Notes: generated by a model from the sequence alone, not told the origin. DNA of 64,000 nucleotides from Chryseobacterium sp. CY350 (GCF_027945075.1 NZ_CP116034.1:2790001-2854000), one strand, 5' to 3'; positions 25,631-34,382 are shown, numbered from the stretch's first letter. Translations and numbers: made by a program.

Positions 25631-26605
25631 ATGGCAAAAGGTTTTAGAAAAAGAATCAGTCAGGAAAACACAGAAAATAGTGGTTTTGGAAATCGTGCTT
25701 CGGGACGATTCATCAATAAAGACGGTATCCCGAATGTAAGAAGACGCGGGATCAACGTTTTCAACAGATTGAGCTGGTATCATACGATGCTTAATTTATC
25801 GTCGTTTCGATTTATTACCTATCTGGTTGTGATGTATATTCTGATCAATCTCATTTTTGCATTTATTTATTATTTAATTGGCGTAGAACATCTCACCGGC
25901 ATTGATAAAAGTGATCCGATGAATGAATTCATCGATGTGTTTTTTTTCAGTTCCCAGACTTTTACAACCGTCGGTTACGGAAGAATTGCTCCGGTAGGAT
26001 TTATGGCCAGTTTGGTGGCTACCTTTGAGGCTTTTTTGGGATTGCTTACCTTTGCGATTGCAACGGGTTTGTTTTACGGAAGATTTTCAAGACCTCGAGC
26101 GTATCTTAGATTTTCAGATATTGCGGTAATTGCTCCTTTTCAGGATGTTACAGCCTTGATGTTTAGGTTGGCTCCATATAAAAATAATGCATTAACGGAT
26201 GCTGATGTTACTCTTTCTACGGCCATTGAAATCAATGAAGAAGGGACTACAAAGAATAATTTTTACCGATTAGAAACTCAATTAAGTAAAATCAATACTT
26301 TATCTCTTAACTGGACTGTGGTTCATAAAATCGATGAGAAGTCTCCATTTGTTGGTTTTTCTGCGGATGATTTTAAAAATACAAATATAGAAATCATTGT
26401 TCATGTACGTGCGTTTGATGAAGTTTTTTCGAATACTGTTGTTCAGAGAGCATCATATGTATCAAAGGAAATCATTTATGGAGCAAAATTTTCGCCCATG
26501 TATTATCCCGACGAAGAGAAAGATTCAACAGTTTTGGATCTTGATAAAATTAATGAATATCAGAAAGCAGAACTTCCGGCTTTCGATATGGAAACATCAT
26601 CATGA
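25631..26605 (+). CDS. Inward-rectifier-type potassium channel (KirBac-like)
   Basis: A 324-residue two-TM channel. An amphipathic N-terminus with a slide-helix-like LSWYHTMLNLS (48-58) precedes TM1 (about 60-83), the pore helix and filter TTVGYG (112-117), TM2 (about 123-150) and a C-terminal Kir cytoplasmic immunoglobulin-like domain from about 155. The filter is canonical for K+. Prokaryotic Kir channels are gated by lipids and ligands at the cytoplasmic domain. It overlaps the YkgJ gene by four bases (ATGA), so the pair is translationally coupled. Confidence 0.93.
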   Translation: MAKGFRKRISQENTENSGFGNRASGRFINKDGIPNVRRRGINVFNRLSWYHTMLNLSSFRFITYLVVMYILINLIFAFIYYLIGVEHLTGIDKSDPMNEFIDVFFFSSQTFTTVGYGRIAPVGFMASLVATFEAFLGLLTFAIATGLFYGRFSRPRAYLRFSDIAVIAPFQDVTALMFRLAPYKNNALTDADVTLSTAIEINEEGTTKNNFYRLETQLSKINTLSLNWTVVHKIDEKSPFVGFSADDFKNTNIEIIVHVRAFDEVFSNTVVQRASYVSKEIIYGAKFSPMYYPDEEKDSTVLDLDKINEYQKAELPAFDMETSS

Positions 26606-27090
26606 ATTTAGAATCTTACAAAAAGCAGGCTTTAGAAAAGCAGAAAGAACATAAAAAATTTCTGGAAGGTTTAAAAAAGAAACCTCCTAAAAATCTCGAT
26701 TATATTGTTCAGGAAACGCATGATCAGGTTTTTGAAAAGATTGACTGCCTTCAATGTGCAAATTGTTGCAAAACAACTGGCCCTTTGTATACAGAGAAAG
26801 ATATCGAACGTATTTCGAAACATTTACGAATGAAGCAGGCTGGTTTTGAAAGTAAATTTTTGCGTGTAGATGAAGAAAATGATAAGGTTCTGCAAAATCT
26901 TCCGTGTTTTTTTCTAAATCAGGATAATACTTGCTCTATCTACGATGTTCGTCCCAAAGCTTGTAGAGAATATCCCCACACAGACCGTAAGAAGATTTAT
27001 CAGATTAATGATTTGATGATTAAAAATACTGTTATCTGTCCTGCGGCTTTGGAGTTTGTTGAAAAGATGATGAATAACTTAAATAAGTAA
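26602..27090 (+). CDS. YkgJ/Fli(B)-type cysteine cluster protein
   Basis: A 162-residue soluble protein of the YkgJ (CxxCxxCC) family, thought to bind zinc or an Fe-S cluster. The cysteines are in place: CLQCANCC near 49-56, CFFLNQDNTCSIYDVRPKAC near 93-112, and a last Cys in VICPAALE. The family often has an electron-transfer or metal-handling role, mostly untested. It is coupled by a four-base overlap to the Kir-type channel gene. Confidence 0.85.
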   Translation: MNLESYKKQALEKQKEHKKFLEGLKKKPPKNLDYIVQETHDQVFEKIDCLQCANCCKTTGPLYTEKDIERISKHLRMKQAGFESKFLRVDEENDKVLQNLPCFFLNQDNTCSIYDVRPKACREYPHTDRKKIYQINDLMIKNTVICPAALEFVEKMMNNLNK

Positions 27091-27228
27091 ATCTTAAAAG
27101 ATTTTAAAATTATATAAACTAAGTTAAAAAAAATTAAGAGATATAATTTTATGAAGTTATGATCGTTTGAGTAGTAAGCCAATCCCCAATTTGTTTTAGT
27201 AGAAGTAGTTTTTATATTAGTAAACTTG

Positions 27229-27257
27229 AAATCCTGAAATATTATCTTTCAGGATTT
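27229..27257 (+). terminator. Terminator-like hairpin, possible end of the ykgJ transcript
   Basis: The eleven-pair stem AAATCCTGAAA (27229-27239) and TTTCAGGATTT (27247-27257) is followed by TTG. It lies about 140 bp after the ykgJ-like stop with no gene between, so it may end a long 3' UTR or an unrecognised small RNA. Confidence 0.55.
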
Positions 27258-27305
27258 TTGCATTTAATTCTGATAAGCGAAGCTAAAGCAATTTTGAACA
27301 ACAAA

Positions 27306-27331
27306 AAAGCGCTGAATAAATCCAACGCTTT
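27306..27331 (-). terminator. Second terminator-like hairpin downstream of gdhA
   Basis: On the minus strand AAAGCG ... CGCTTT closes a hairpin and runs into a U tract. It lies about 80 bp beyond the first gdhA terminator and may act as a back-up. Confidence 0.5.
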
Positions 27332-27384
27332 CCTCTTTCACTATTACTATTTCCCATTTATAGTCCCGGGACAGGTTTTATCGA

Positions 27385-27413
27385 ATAAAAAAGGCCGGAA
27401 AACTTTTCCGACC
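27385..27413 (-). terminator. Terminator of gdhA
   Basis: The minus strand reads GGTCGGAAAA, one G, TTTTCCGGCC, then six U residues. This is a ten-pair stem with one wobble, ten bases after the gdhA stop. Confidence 0.85.
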
Positions 27414-27422
27414 TCTGTATTT

Positions 27423-28781
27423 TTATACTACACCTTGAGCAAGCATTGCTTCTGCTACTTTTACGAATCCGGCGATGTTGGCGCCTTTTACGTAGTTCAC
27501 ATAGCCATCTTCCTCTTTACCGTAGTCTCTACAAGCTTTGTGGATTCCGATCATGATTTCTTTCAGCCTGGCATCAACTTCTTCAGAAGTCCAGTTTAAT
27601 CTGATTGAATTCTGAGTCATCTCCAAACCAGAAGTTGCAACACCACCAGCGTTAGAAGCTTTTCCAGGAGAGAACAATACTTTGTTTTCAAGGAAATAAT
27701 TAATCGCTTCTAATGTAGAAGGCATATTTGCGGCTTCAGTTACACACACGCAACCATTTTCTACCAATAGCCTTGCGTCTTCCAAATCAAGCTCGTTCTG
27801 AGTTGCAGAAGGAATTGCTACGTCACATTTCACTTCCCAAGGACGTTTTCCTGCATAGAATATTGAAGATGGATATTTCTTAGCATAATCTTCAGCTCTA
27901 TTGTTACCAGAAGATCTTAATTCTAATAAATAATCGATTTTTTCACCGTCGATACCATCTTTATCATAAACATAACCGTCCGGGCCGGAAAGCGTCACCA
28001 CTTTTCCACCCAATTCGTTTACTTTTTTGATAACACCCCAGGCAACGTTTCCGAAACCTGAAACGGTAACTGTTTTATCTTTAAAAGTCTGTCCGATAGT
28101 TTTTAGCATCTGCTCAGCAAAGTAAACAACGCCATAACCTGTAGCTTCAGGACGGATCAATGATCCACCGTAAGCAAGACCTTTTCCTGTAAGAACTCCT
28201 GTAAATTCATTGCGTACTTTTTTGTACTGACCGAATAAATACCCGATTTCTCTTGCTCCAACACCGATGTCTCCTGCGGGAACGTCTGTTTCCGGACCGA
28301 TATGCTTGCACAATTCAGTCATGAAAGCCTGACAGAAACGCATTACTTCCATATCAGTTTTTCCCTGAGGATCAAAATCTGAACCGCCCTTTCCACCTCC
28401 CATTGGAAGAGTAGTCAAAGAGTTTTTGAAAACCTGCTCGAAAGCTAAGAATTTAAGTACAGAAAGGTTAACTGTAGGGTGGAAACGAATTCCCCCTTTG
28501 TAAGGTCCGATCGCAGAGTTCATCTGAATTCTGAAACCTCTGTTCACCTGAATTTCTCCTTTGTCATCAACCCATGGAACTCTGAAAATAATGATTCTTT
28601 CAGCTTCGGCCATTCTCTCAAGAAGCTTCATGCCGGTATATTCTTTTCTTGTGAGGATAAACGGAATTACAGTTACGGCAACTTCTTTTACTGCCTGTAA
28701 GAATTCCGGTTCGTTAGGATTTTTCGCCTCAATTTTAGCGATAAATTCCTGTATTTTCTGGTCAATATTATATTGTTCCAT
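27423..28781 (-). CDS. gdhA: NADP-type glutamate dehydrogenase
   Basis: A 452-residue hexameric glutamate dehydrogenase that makes glutamate from 2-oxoglutarate and ammonia. The substrate-binding segment LPMGGGKGGSDFDP (near 122-135) with the catalytic Lys, MTELCKHIGPETDVPAGDIG and the Rossmann-fold VSGFGNVAWG (near 243-252) are clear. Length and sequence fit the NADP-dependent biosynthetic type of about 450 residues. It has its own strong promoter and terminator, so it is monocistronic. Confidence 0.95.
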   Translation of the reverse strand: MEQYNIDQKIQEFIAKIEAKNPNEPEFLQAVKEVAVTVIPFILTRKEYTGMKLLERMAEAERIIIFRVPWVDDKGEIQVNRGFRIQMNSAIGPYKGGIRFHPTVNLSVLKFLAFEQVFKNSLTTLPMGGGKGGSDFDPQGKTDMEVMRFCQAFMTELCKHIGPETDVPAGDIGVGAREIGYLFGQYKKVRNEFTGVLTGKGLAYGGSLIRPEATGYGVVYFAEQMLKTIGQTFKDKTVTVSGFGNVAWGVIKKVNELGGKVVTLSGPDGYVYDKDGIDGEKIDYLLELRSSGNNRAEDYAKKYPSSIFYAGKRPWEVKCDVAIPSATQNELDLEDARLLVENGCVCVTEAANMPSTLEAINYFLENKVLFSPGKASNAGGVATSGLEMTQNSIRLNWTSEEVDARLKEIMIGIHKACRDYGKEEDGYVNYVKGANIAGFVKVAEAMLAQGVV

Positions 28782-28808
28782 ATTAGGTAGGGTTGAATAT
28801 TATGTCAA

Positions 28809-28838
28809 CAAATTTAATTTTTTTTTCAAGATTCACAA
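28809..28838 (-). promoter_or_regulatory. gdhA promoter
   Basis: The minus strand carries TTG (28836-28838), a 19-bp spacer and TAAATTTG (28809-28816), a full match to the Bacteroidota primary promoter. Transcription would start near 28802, leaving a leader of about 20 bases before the ATG. Confidence 0.75.
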
Positions 28839-28972
28839 TAGCTTATTTAATATTTGCTGATAATTCAATTATAATGGTGTAGAATATTATTAAATTGACA
28901 ATTTTAAACTAAACTTTATTAAAAATTAAATGTTATATCTTAAATAATGAAATATTAAGAAATCGTTAATTC

Positions 28973-30082
28973 TTATATTGCTAAAAATTGTCTCCCGGAA
29001 AAGGATTTTACTTTTCCTAAAAGTTCTAATTCCAAAATAATGGGTAGAATTTTGTGTGAGGCAAGAGAGATTTTCTCCGCTAGATCGTCTAACGTTATGT
29101 GAGGATTTTCAGCGATTTTCCGGAATATTAATTCTTGACTTTCAGATAATTGAATGGTGATTTGGCTTTGCGGAAAAAGCTCTGCATTTTTTTCTTTCGG
29201 ATCATTAAAACCTGCCAAATCGAGTAAATCTTTGATCGTGGAGATTGCCGTTGCTTTGTTTTGAAAAATCAGGTGATTGCAACCTTGGCTATACTTGTCG
29301 GTGATCTTTCCGGGCAAGGCAAAAACATCTCTATTATAGGTGTTTGCAAAAGTTGCAGTACTGATAGATCCGCCGCCAAAAGCAGTTTCAACAACAATAG
29401 TGGAAGGTGAAATTCCCGCAACGACCCTATTTCTCTGAATAAAATTTTCTCTGTCTGGTTTTCTTGAAGAGTTAAATTCAGTAAACAACGCACCGTTTTC
29501 TTCGACGATTTTTTCTGAAAGCTTTTTGTTTTTTGAAGGATACAAAGTGTGAAAACCGTGAGCCAAAACTGCGATAGTTGGAATTTGATGTTTTAAAGAA
29601 TGCTCATGAATCTCTTTATCGACACCTAACGCTAAGCCGCTCACAGAAACAAAATTATGAGACTTTGCCTCTTCAAAAAAATCTTCAATGAATTTTTTAC
29701 CGTACGAAGTTATATTTCTCGTCCCGACTAAACTCAGAGATTTTAAATTTCGATCCAGATTTCCTTTCTGATACAAAATTGCCGGTGCATCATCACATTC
29801 CTTTAGTAAAAATGGTAAATCGTTTTGGTGTCTTAAATTGATGGTAATCGAATTTTTTTCACAGAAAACAATTTCTTTTTCTGCAAATTTAAGATGCTCA
29901 GAATTTCCAATGTCGGAAACTGTTTTAGTGCCGATTCCGTCGGTCTTGCTGAGTTCTTTTTTAGCAGTTTCCCAAACATTTTTTGCAGTTCCGAAACTTC
30001 GTACAAGTTTAAAAAAATTAATATCACCAATAAAGCTGCATTCGCGCAAAGCAATGGAATAAAGATGTTCTTCAGAATACAT
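28973..30082 (-). CDS. dprA: DNA-processing protein DprA
   Basis: A 369-residue protein that loads RecA onto incoming single-stranded DNA in natural transformation. An N-terminal SAM-like helical region with a helix-hairpin-helix-like GIGTKTV (near 50-56) is followed by the Rossmann DprA core: SLVGTRNITSYGK (near 117-129), VSGLALGVDKEIHE (near 144-157), FIQRNRVVAG and ETAFGGGSISTA, and then a C-terminal winged-helix-like DML1 domain. It is followed upstream on the same strand by a rhomboid gene (30 bp away). Confidence 0.93.
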   Translation of the reverse strand: MYSEEHLYSIALRECSFIGDINFFKLVRSFGTAKNVWETAKKELSKTDGIGTKTVSDIGNSEHLKFAEKEIVFCEKNSITINLRHQNDLPFLLKECDDAPAILYQKGNLDRNLKSLSLVGTRNITSYGKKFIEDFFEEAKSHNFVSVSGLALGVDKEIHEHSLKHQIPTIAVLAHGFHTLYPSKNKKLSEKIVEENGALFTEFNSSRKPDRENFIQRNRVVAGISPSTIVVETAFGGGSISTATFANTYNRDVFALPGKITDKYSQGCNHLIFQNKATAISTIKDLLDLAGFNDPKEKNAELFPQSQITIQLSESQELIFRKIAENPHITLDDLAEKISLASHKILPIILELELLGKVKSFSGRQFLAI

Positions 30083-30112
30083 TTGTGTTTATTTTCTCCA
30101 AATGTAATAAAA

Positions 30113-30913
30113 TTAAGAACTATTTTTTCTAATTTCGTCTAAATGAGCCCAAGGATCTTCATTTTTCTTGAAAGGTAATTCCAGAAAATCTTCCGGATGG
30201 TTTTCTTTGTATTCCTGCCATAGTTTATCATCTTTCTCACTGTAGTAATTCGGGAATTCCCAAATATATTTTTTCTTTTTGTCGCCAACATTTTTGAATA
30301 CAAAAGCCAGAATACTACCAACTACCGCACCGGATAAATGCGCCTGCCAAGATATTTTGCTGGGTTCCTGCATGGTGTAGAAAAGTTCTTCGGGAAACAT
30401 TCCCCAGATTAGACTTCCGTAGTAGAGTACAACCAATAGGGAAATCGTAAGCAAAGTCATATTCCATTTAAAAACACCGCTAAAAAAGAGAAAAAATGCT
30501 AAGACATAAACTACACCACTGGCGCCGATTGTACAGGTGTACAAATATTGCCCGGTTAAGATATCAATTGGCGGGAGCATCCAGAGTAAGAGCCCTGCCG
30601 AAAGCCAACCTATAATAAATACTTTGTTTGCTATACGAGGGTAAAACTGATACAAAAGAAACATTAAAACAGCAATCGGAATTGAATTTCCAACGATATG
30701 GTCAATGCTCCCATGAAGTAAAGGAGCGGTTATAATTCCCAGTAAACCTTCCGGCAAAAGTGGAATAATCGCTCCGAAGCAACTTGCAAAAAAGCCCTGC
30801 ATCTGTAAAAAGTATCCCATCCACATTGCTCCCAACATAAGAAGAGGATTGATGATAGCATTTTTGTAAATTACATTTTTAAACATACCTGAAACCGTCA
30901 AATCAAAAGCCAA
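30113..30913 (-). CDS. Rhomboid family intramembrane serine protease
   Basis: A 266-residue membrane protein with six to seven spans. The catalytic dyad is S132 in the GxSG motif (TIGASGVV) and H192 in WQAHLSGAVVGS; the oxyanion-type HGSIDHIVGNS segment (67-77) in TM2 is also present. The soluble C-terminal tail from about 210 is charged and ends near DPWAHLDEIRK. Rhomboids cut other membrane proteins within or next to the bilayer; the substrate is unknown here. An alternative start is Met10. Confidence 0.9.
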   Translation of the reverse strand: MAFDLTVSGMFKNVIYKNAIINPLLMLGAMWMGYFLQMQGFFASCFGAIIPLLPEGLLGIITAPLLHGSIDHIVGNSIPIAVLMFLLYQFYPRIANKVFIIGWLSAGLLLWMLPPIDILTGQYLYTCTIGASGVVYVLAFFLFFSGVFKWNMTLLTISLLVVLYYGSLIWGMFPEELFYTMQEPSKISWQAHLSGAVVGSILAFVFKNVGDKKKKYIWEFPNYYSEKDDKLWQEYKENHPEDFLELPFKKNEDPWAHLDEIRKNSS

Positions 30914-31070
30914 CGATAAATTTCGGAAAATTTGTCGATGATTTTATTTTTTACTGATTATTTAAGACAAAAAGTAATGATTTTAAGATTTTGATTTAAA
31001 AAAGGTGACGTAAACGGATTTGTTATAAACGTCTGAAAATCTGTAGAATTTTCATTTAACAATATATCAC

Positions 31071-31078
31071 TATTTTTG
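31071..31078 (+). promoter_or_regulatory. Candidate -7 promoter box of the DUF3078 gene
   Basis: TATTTTTG matches TAnnTTTG and lies 21 bp before the ATG at 31100. The -33 region is degenerate. A TTG at 31076 inside this box could be read as an upstream start codon but is more likely promoter sequence. Confidence 0.45.
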
Positions 31079-31099
31079 CAGTTGGAAAAATTGAGATTT

Positions 31100-32032
31100 A
31101 TGAGAAAGATTTTCATTTTACTTTTTATGTATCTGAGTGTACACTCTTTTGCACAAGTCGTGATCAGCGATTCAGCAGCAGTTGACACTATAAAAAAACC
31201 AAGACACTGGTCTGTAATTGCTAAAAACAGTGTCATGTTTAATCAGGCAGCCTTCTCAAATTGGGTAGGCGGTGGTGCCAATAATGTGGGCTGGCTTGCA
31301 AGCGCAAATTATAATCTTGTATATGAGAAAGGCCGTCATCTTTGGGAAAACATTATTATTCTAAATTATGGGCAGAATACAACAAAAGGCCTTGGCACGA
31401 GAAAAACGCAGGATGTGTTGAACATTTCTACTAACTATGGACGTCAGTTCTCAAAGAGCTGGTATGTTTCTACAGGTGCGAGTTTACTTTCACAGTTTTC
31501 CGGAGGATTTGAAGATGGAAATAACCCTGAAGCGAAGAAAATCTCAAATTTTATGGCACCTGGATATGTGAATGCAGGTTTGGGTATTACATATAGACCA
31601 GATGAAAATCTTACGGTAACTTTGAGGCCTGCCAATGGAAGGTTTACTTTTGTTTTGGACAAAGAATTACAGGTAGCCGGAAATTATGGTTTGAAAGCTG
31701 ACGGAGATTTTTTCCTGATGCAGATCGGTTTTTTGGGTTCTGCTATTTACAAAGTTAAATTGATGGAGAATATTGAAATGACCAACACCGCATCTATATT
31801 TTCTAATTATCTTGATAAACCAGATCACATGGTGCTGTCATACAATATGCTTCTTAATATGAAAATTAACAGGTTTATTTCTTCAATTGTTACAGTTGAC
31901 GTAATGTATGACCATAACCAAATTCAAAAAACTCAGCTAAAACAAACTTTAGGGATTGGTTTTGCATACAATATTGATAATGGAGTGAAACGTTCTGACA
32001 GAAAAGACAGTCAGTGGTGGCTTAAAAAATAA
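31100..32032 (+). CDS. DUF3078 family outer-membrane-associated protein
   Basis: A 310-residue exported protein with a signal peptide ending HSFAQ (about residue 18). The mature protein opens with WSVIAKNSVMFNQAAFSNWVGGGANNVGWLA, given here by its key features FSNWVGGG and the following aromatic-alternating strands, and it continues in beta-strand pattern to the end (GIGFAYNIDNG). DUF3078 proteins are common in Bacteroidota and are thought to be small beta-barrel or outer-membrane proteins. ATG 31100 is chosen over an upstream TTG because the signal peptide begins there. Confidence 0.85.
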   Translation: MRKIFILLFMYLSVHSFAQVVISDSAAVDTIKKPRHWSVIAKNSVMFNQAAFSNWVGGGANNVGWLASANYNLVYEKGRHLWENIIILNYGQNTTKGLGTRKTQDVLNISTNYGRQFSKSWYVSTGASLLSQFSGGFEDGNNPEAKKISNFMAPGYVNAGLGITYRPDENLTVTLRPANGRFTFVLDKELQVAGNYGLKADGDFFLMQIGFLGSAIYKVKLMENIEMTNTASIFSNYLDKPDHMVLSYNMLLNMKINRFISSIVTVDVMYDHNQIQKTQLKQTLGIGFAYNIDNGVKRSDRKDSQWWLKK

Positions 32033-32055
32033 ATTTTAAATTACTTAAAAAAACA

Positions 32056-32087
32056 AAAGCACTTCAATCGAAGTGCTTTCTTTTTTA
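32056..32087 (+). terminator. Bidirectional terminator between DUF3078 gene and sufD
   Basis: The ten-pair stem AAAGCACTTC (32056-32065) and GAAGTGCTTT (32070-32079) is followed by CTTTTTT on the plus strand and by an A-rich flank on the other side, so it can end both the DUF3078 and the suf transcripts. Confidence 0.85.
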
Positions 32088-32102
32088 TATTTAAATGGAA
32101 AT

Positions 32103-33410
32103 CTAAAATTCCATTGTAACTTCAAGTTTTTCGGCTAAAAGTTGCTCAATTTTCACTTTTAATGGTTCAATGTCGATATTCTGCATTGCGTCATTTGCAA
32201 AAGCGTAAAGCAATAATGCCTGAGCTTCTTTTTTAGAAATTCCTCTTGCTCTTAAATAAAACAAAGCATCTTTATTCAACTGACCAACCGTACAGCCGTG
32301 AGAACACTTCACATCGTCTGCGAAAATTTCCAACTGAGGCTTCGTGTCAATCGTAGCGCCTTCACTCAATAAAACGTTGTTATTTTGTTGATAAGCGTTG
32401 GTTTTCTGAGCGATCTTATTTACAAAAACTTTTCCGTTAAAAACTCCATGAGATTTATCTTTGAAAATACCTTTGTAGTTCTGGTAACTTTGACAGTTCG
32501 GTGTATTATGGTGAACCGCCGTGTGGTGATCGACCAACTGATCTTTCCCGATAATCGTGATTCCGTTCATGAAAGAGTTGATATTTTCTCCGTTATGAAT
32601 AAAATCAAGATTGTTTCTGATGATCTTCCCTCCGAATGTAAATGTATTTACGGTCGTTAAGCTATCTCTTTCCTGTTTTGCGAAAGTGTGGTCTACCAAA
32701 TAAGAAGTGTCACTGTCGTTCTGAATTTTATGCCAGTCAGCTTTTGCATTTTGATACGTGAAAATTTCAGTTACCGAATTGGTAAACACAAAACTCTCAT
32801 CAAAATTATGATGACTTTCGATGATTTCAACTTTTGCTCCTTCTTCAACGATTAATAAATTTCTCGTGTTGTAAAAAGTATTTTCTTCTTGATTTTGAGA
32901 AAGATAAAAAATATGAATAGGTTTTTCGATGATCACATTTTTCGGAACTTTTAAAAAGAATCCGTATTTGCAATATGCTTGATTTAAATTGGTAAAAGCT
33001 AAATCTTTCGCAGCAATTGTATTAAAATATTTATCGAAAACATCTTTATGATTCTCATCATTCAAAGCATAGTTGAAAGACAAAAATTCTGCATTTTCGA
33101 TAGAAATGTTTGAAAGCTCTTTGCGAAGCTGACCGTTTACAAAAACAATCCAGTCAAAATTTTCTTCACCCAAATGCAGCTCATCAAGCTGTTCTTTGGT
33201 AATGTTGTGACTTTCTTTCGGAAAAAAATTATAATCTTTCTCCGTGATTTCTTTGATGTTGGTATACTTGTATTCTTCGTCTTTCTTGGTAGGAAAACCT
33301 TTCATCGCAAATTTTTGAAGCGCAATTTTTCTGTCGTCATCTAAAAATCTGTGACGCAGACTCTCCAAAAATTCACTGTGATTTTCTATTGTTTGATCGT
33401 ATAAAGCCAT
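32103..33410 (-). CDS. sufD: Fe-S cluster assembly scaffold protein SufD
   Basis: A protein of about 435 residues, the SufB paralogue that forms the SufBC2D scaffold complex. The right-handed beta-helix core and the C-terminal section CSHGCTVGQLNKDALFYLRARG (key features CSHGCTVG and YLRARG) are diagnostic of SufD. The N-terminal helical part is also typical (FPTKKDEEYKYTN). ATG 33410 (MALYDQ) is chosen; a GTG at 33431 and an ATG at 33428 are in frame upstream, and the latter has an AAAGG just before it. It is the last suf gene before the terminator; sufS and sufE do not follow. Confidence 0.93.
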   Translation of the reverse strand: MALYDQTIENHSEFLESLRHRFLDDDRKIALQKFAMKGFPTKKDEEYKYTNIKEITEKDYNFFPKESHNITKEQLDELHLGEENFDWIVFVNGQLRKELSNISIENAEFLSFNYALNDENHKDVFDKYFNTIAAKDLAFTNLNQAYCKYGFFLKVPKNVIIEKPIHIFYLSQNQEENTFYNTRNLLIVEEGAKVEIIESHHNFDESFVFTNSVTEIFTYQNAKADWHKIQNDSDTSYLVDHTFAKQERDSLTTVNTFTFGGKIIRNNLDFIHNGENINSFMNGITIIGKDQLVDHHTAVHHNTPNCQSYQNYKGIFKDKSHGVFNGKVFVNKIAQKTNAYQQNNNVLLSEGATIDTKPQLEIFADDVKCSHGCTVGQLNKDALFYLRARGISKKEAQALLLYAFANDAMQNIDIEPLKVKIEQLLAEKLEVTMEF

Positions 33411-33524
33411 TACTGATATTTCGGCCATCACACCTTTATTATAAATTTAATTTGTATCAATATCGCAGTTTCTCACTGCCTTTTCGACTAAGGATTGATA
33501 AAAAACTTAACCAAAAATATTTTA

Positions 33525-34268
33525 TTAGTTAAGCAACCAATCGTAACCTTTGCTTTCCAATTCTAAAGCTAAAGATTTGTCACCTGTTTTGATGATTTTT
33601 CCGTTCGCTAAAACGTGTACATAATCAGGCTCAATATAATTCAGCAATCTCTGATAATGCGTAATCAAAAGAACTGCATTTCCTTCGTTTTTAAACTGGT
33701 TCACACCATCTGCAACGATTCTCAAAGCATCGATATCTAATCCTGAATCGGTTTCATCAAGAATAGCCAATTTAGGATTCAGCATCATCATCTGGAAAAT
33801 CTCGTTTCTTTTCTTTTCACCTCCCGAAAATCCTTCGTTCAATGATCTAGAAAGGAAATCTTTTTTGATTCCTAATTTCTCAGATTTCTCACGAATCATT
33901 GCCAGCATTTCTTTTGCAGGCATATCTTCAAATCCGTTTGCTTTTCTGTTTTCATTCATAGCAGCTTTAATGAAATTAGTCACAGAAACTCCAGGAATTT
34001 CTACCGGATATTGAAATGAAAGGAAAATACCTTTGTGCGCTCTCTCTTCAGGAGCGTCTTCAATAATGTTTTCACCTTGAAAAAGGATTTCTCCTTCAGT
34101 CACTTCGTAATCTTCTTTTCCTGCAATCACAGAAGAAAGAGTAGATTTACCGGCTCCGTTAGGTCCCATGATCGCATGAACTTCGCCCGGCTTTATTTCA
34201 AGATTAATACCTTTTAATATTTGTGCGCCATCTTCAATTCTGGCGTGTAAGTTTTTAATGTTTAACAT
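33525..34268 (-). CDS. sufC: Fe-S cluster assembly ATPase SufC
   Basis: A 247-residue ABC-type ATPase that drives cluster assembly on the SufBD scaffold. Walker A GPNGAGKST is at 35-43, the signature is LNEGFSGGEKKRNEI, and Walker B is LAILDETDSGLD, all canonical for SufC. Its ATG at 34268 is only 12 bp from the end of the inverted repeat of the GxxExxY cassette, so the native upstream region has been replaced by the cassette. Confidence 0.96.
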   Translation of the reverse strand: MLNIKNLHARIEDGAQILKGINLEIKPGEVHAIMGPNGAGKSTLSSVIAGKEDYEVTEGEILFQGENIIEDAPEERAHKGIFLSFQYPVEIPGVSVTNFIKAAMNENRKANGFEDMPAKEMLAMIREKSEKLGIKKDFLSRSLNEGFSGGEKKRNEIFQMMMLNPKLAILDETDSGLDIDALRIVADGVNQFKNEGNAVLLITHYQRLLNYIEPDYVHVLANGKIIKTGDKSLALELESKGYDWLLN

Positions 34269-34279
34269 ATATTTTTAAT

Positions 34280-34370
34280 TTATCGCAAGGTTAGACAAAG
34301 ATTTTTATTTGTCTCCTGTGTCATCCTTAAGATAAACAAAGGCGCTAACGCTTAGCGAGGAAATACTATT
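34280..34370 (+). repeat. Left arm of the cassette inverted repeat
   Basis: Starts TTATCGCAAGGTTAGACAAAG and ends CTTAGCGAGGAAATACTATT. The inner part 34331-34370 (starting GATAAACAAAGGCG) matches the reverse complement of 34811-34850 at 32 of 40 positions. Confidence 0.75.
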
Positions 34371-34382
34371 TATTTTTAATGT

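Larger units (their letters stand above)
27091..27422. other. 332-bp intergenic region with three hairpins, no gene
   Basis: Between the convergent ykgJ-like gene and gdhA. No convincing coding frame, tRNA or repeat is seen. It holds one forward-oriented hairpin (27229-27257) and two reverse-oriented terminator-like hairpins (27306-27331 and 27385-27413). The first 130 bases are very AT-rich. Confidence 0.6.

Noticed and set aside
27258..27599. A 113-codon open frame running into the end of gdhA from the other strand
   Set aside because: It crosses two gdhA terminators and the gdhA coding region and shows no signal or family.
33411..33431. GTG 33431 or ATG 33428 as the sufD start
   Set aside because: Possible, since AAAGG precedes 33428, but MALYDQ at 33410 fits the usual SufD beginning better; left open.
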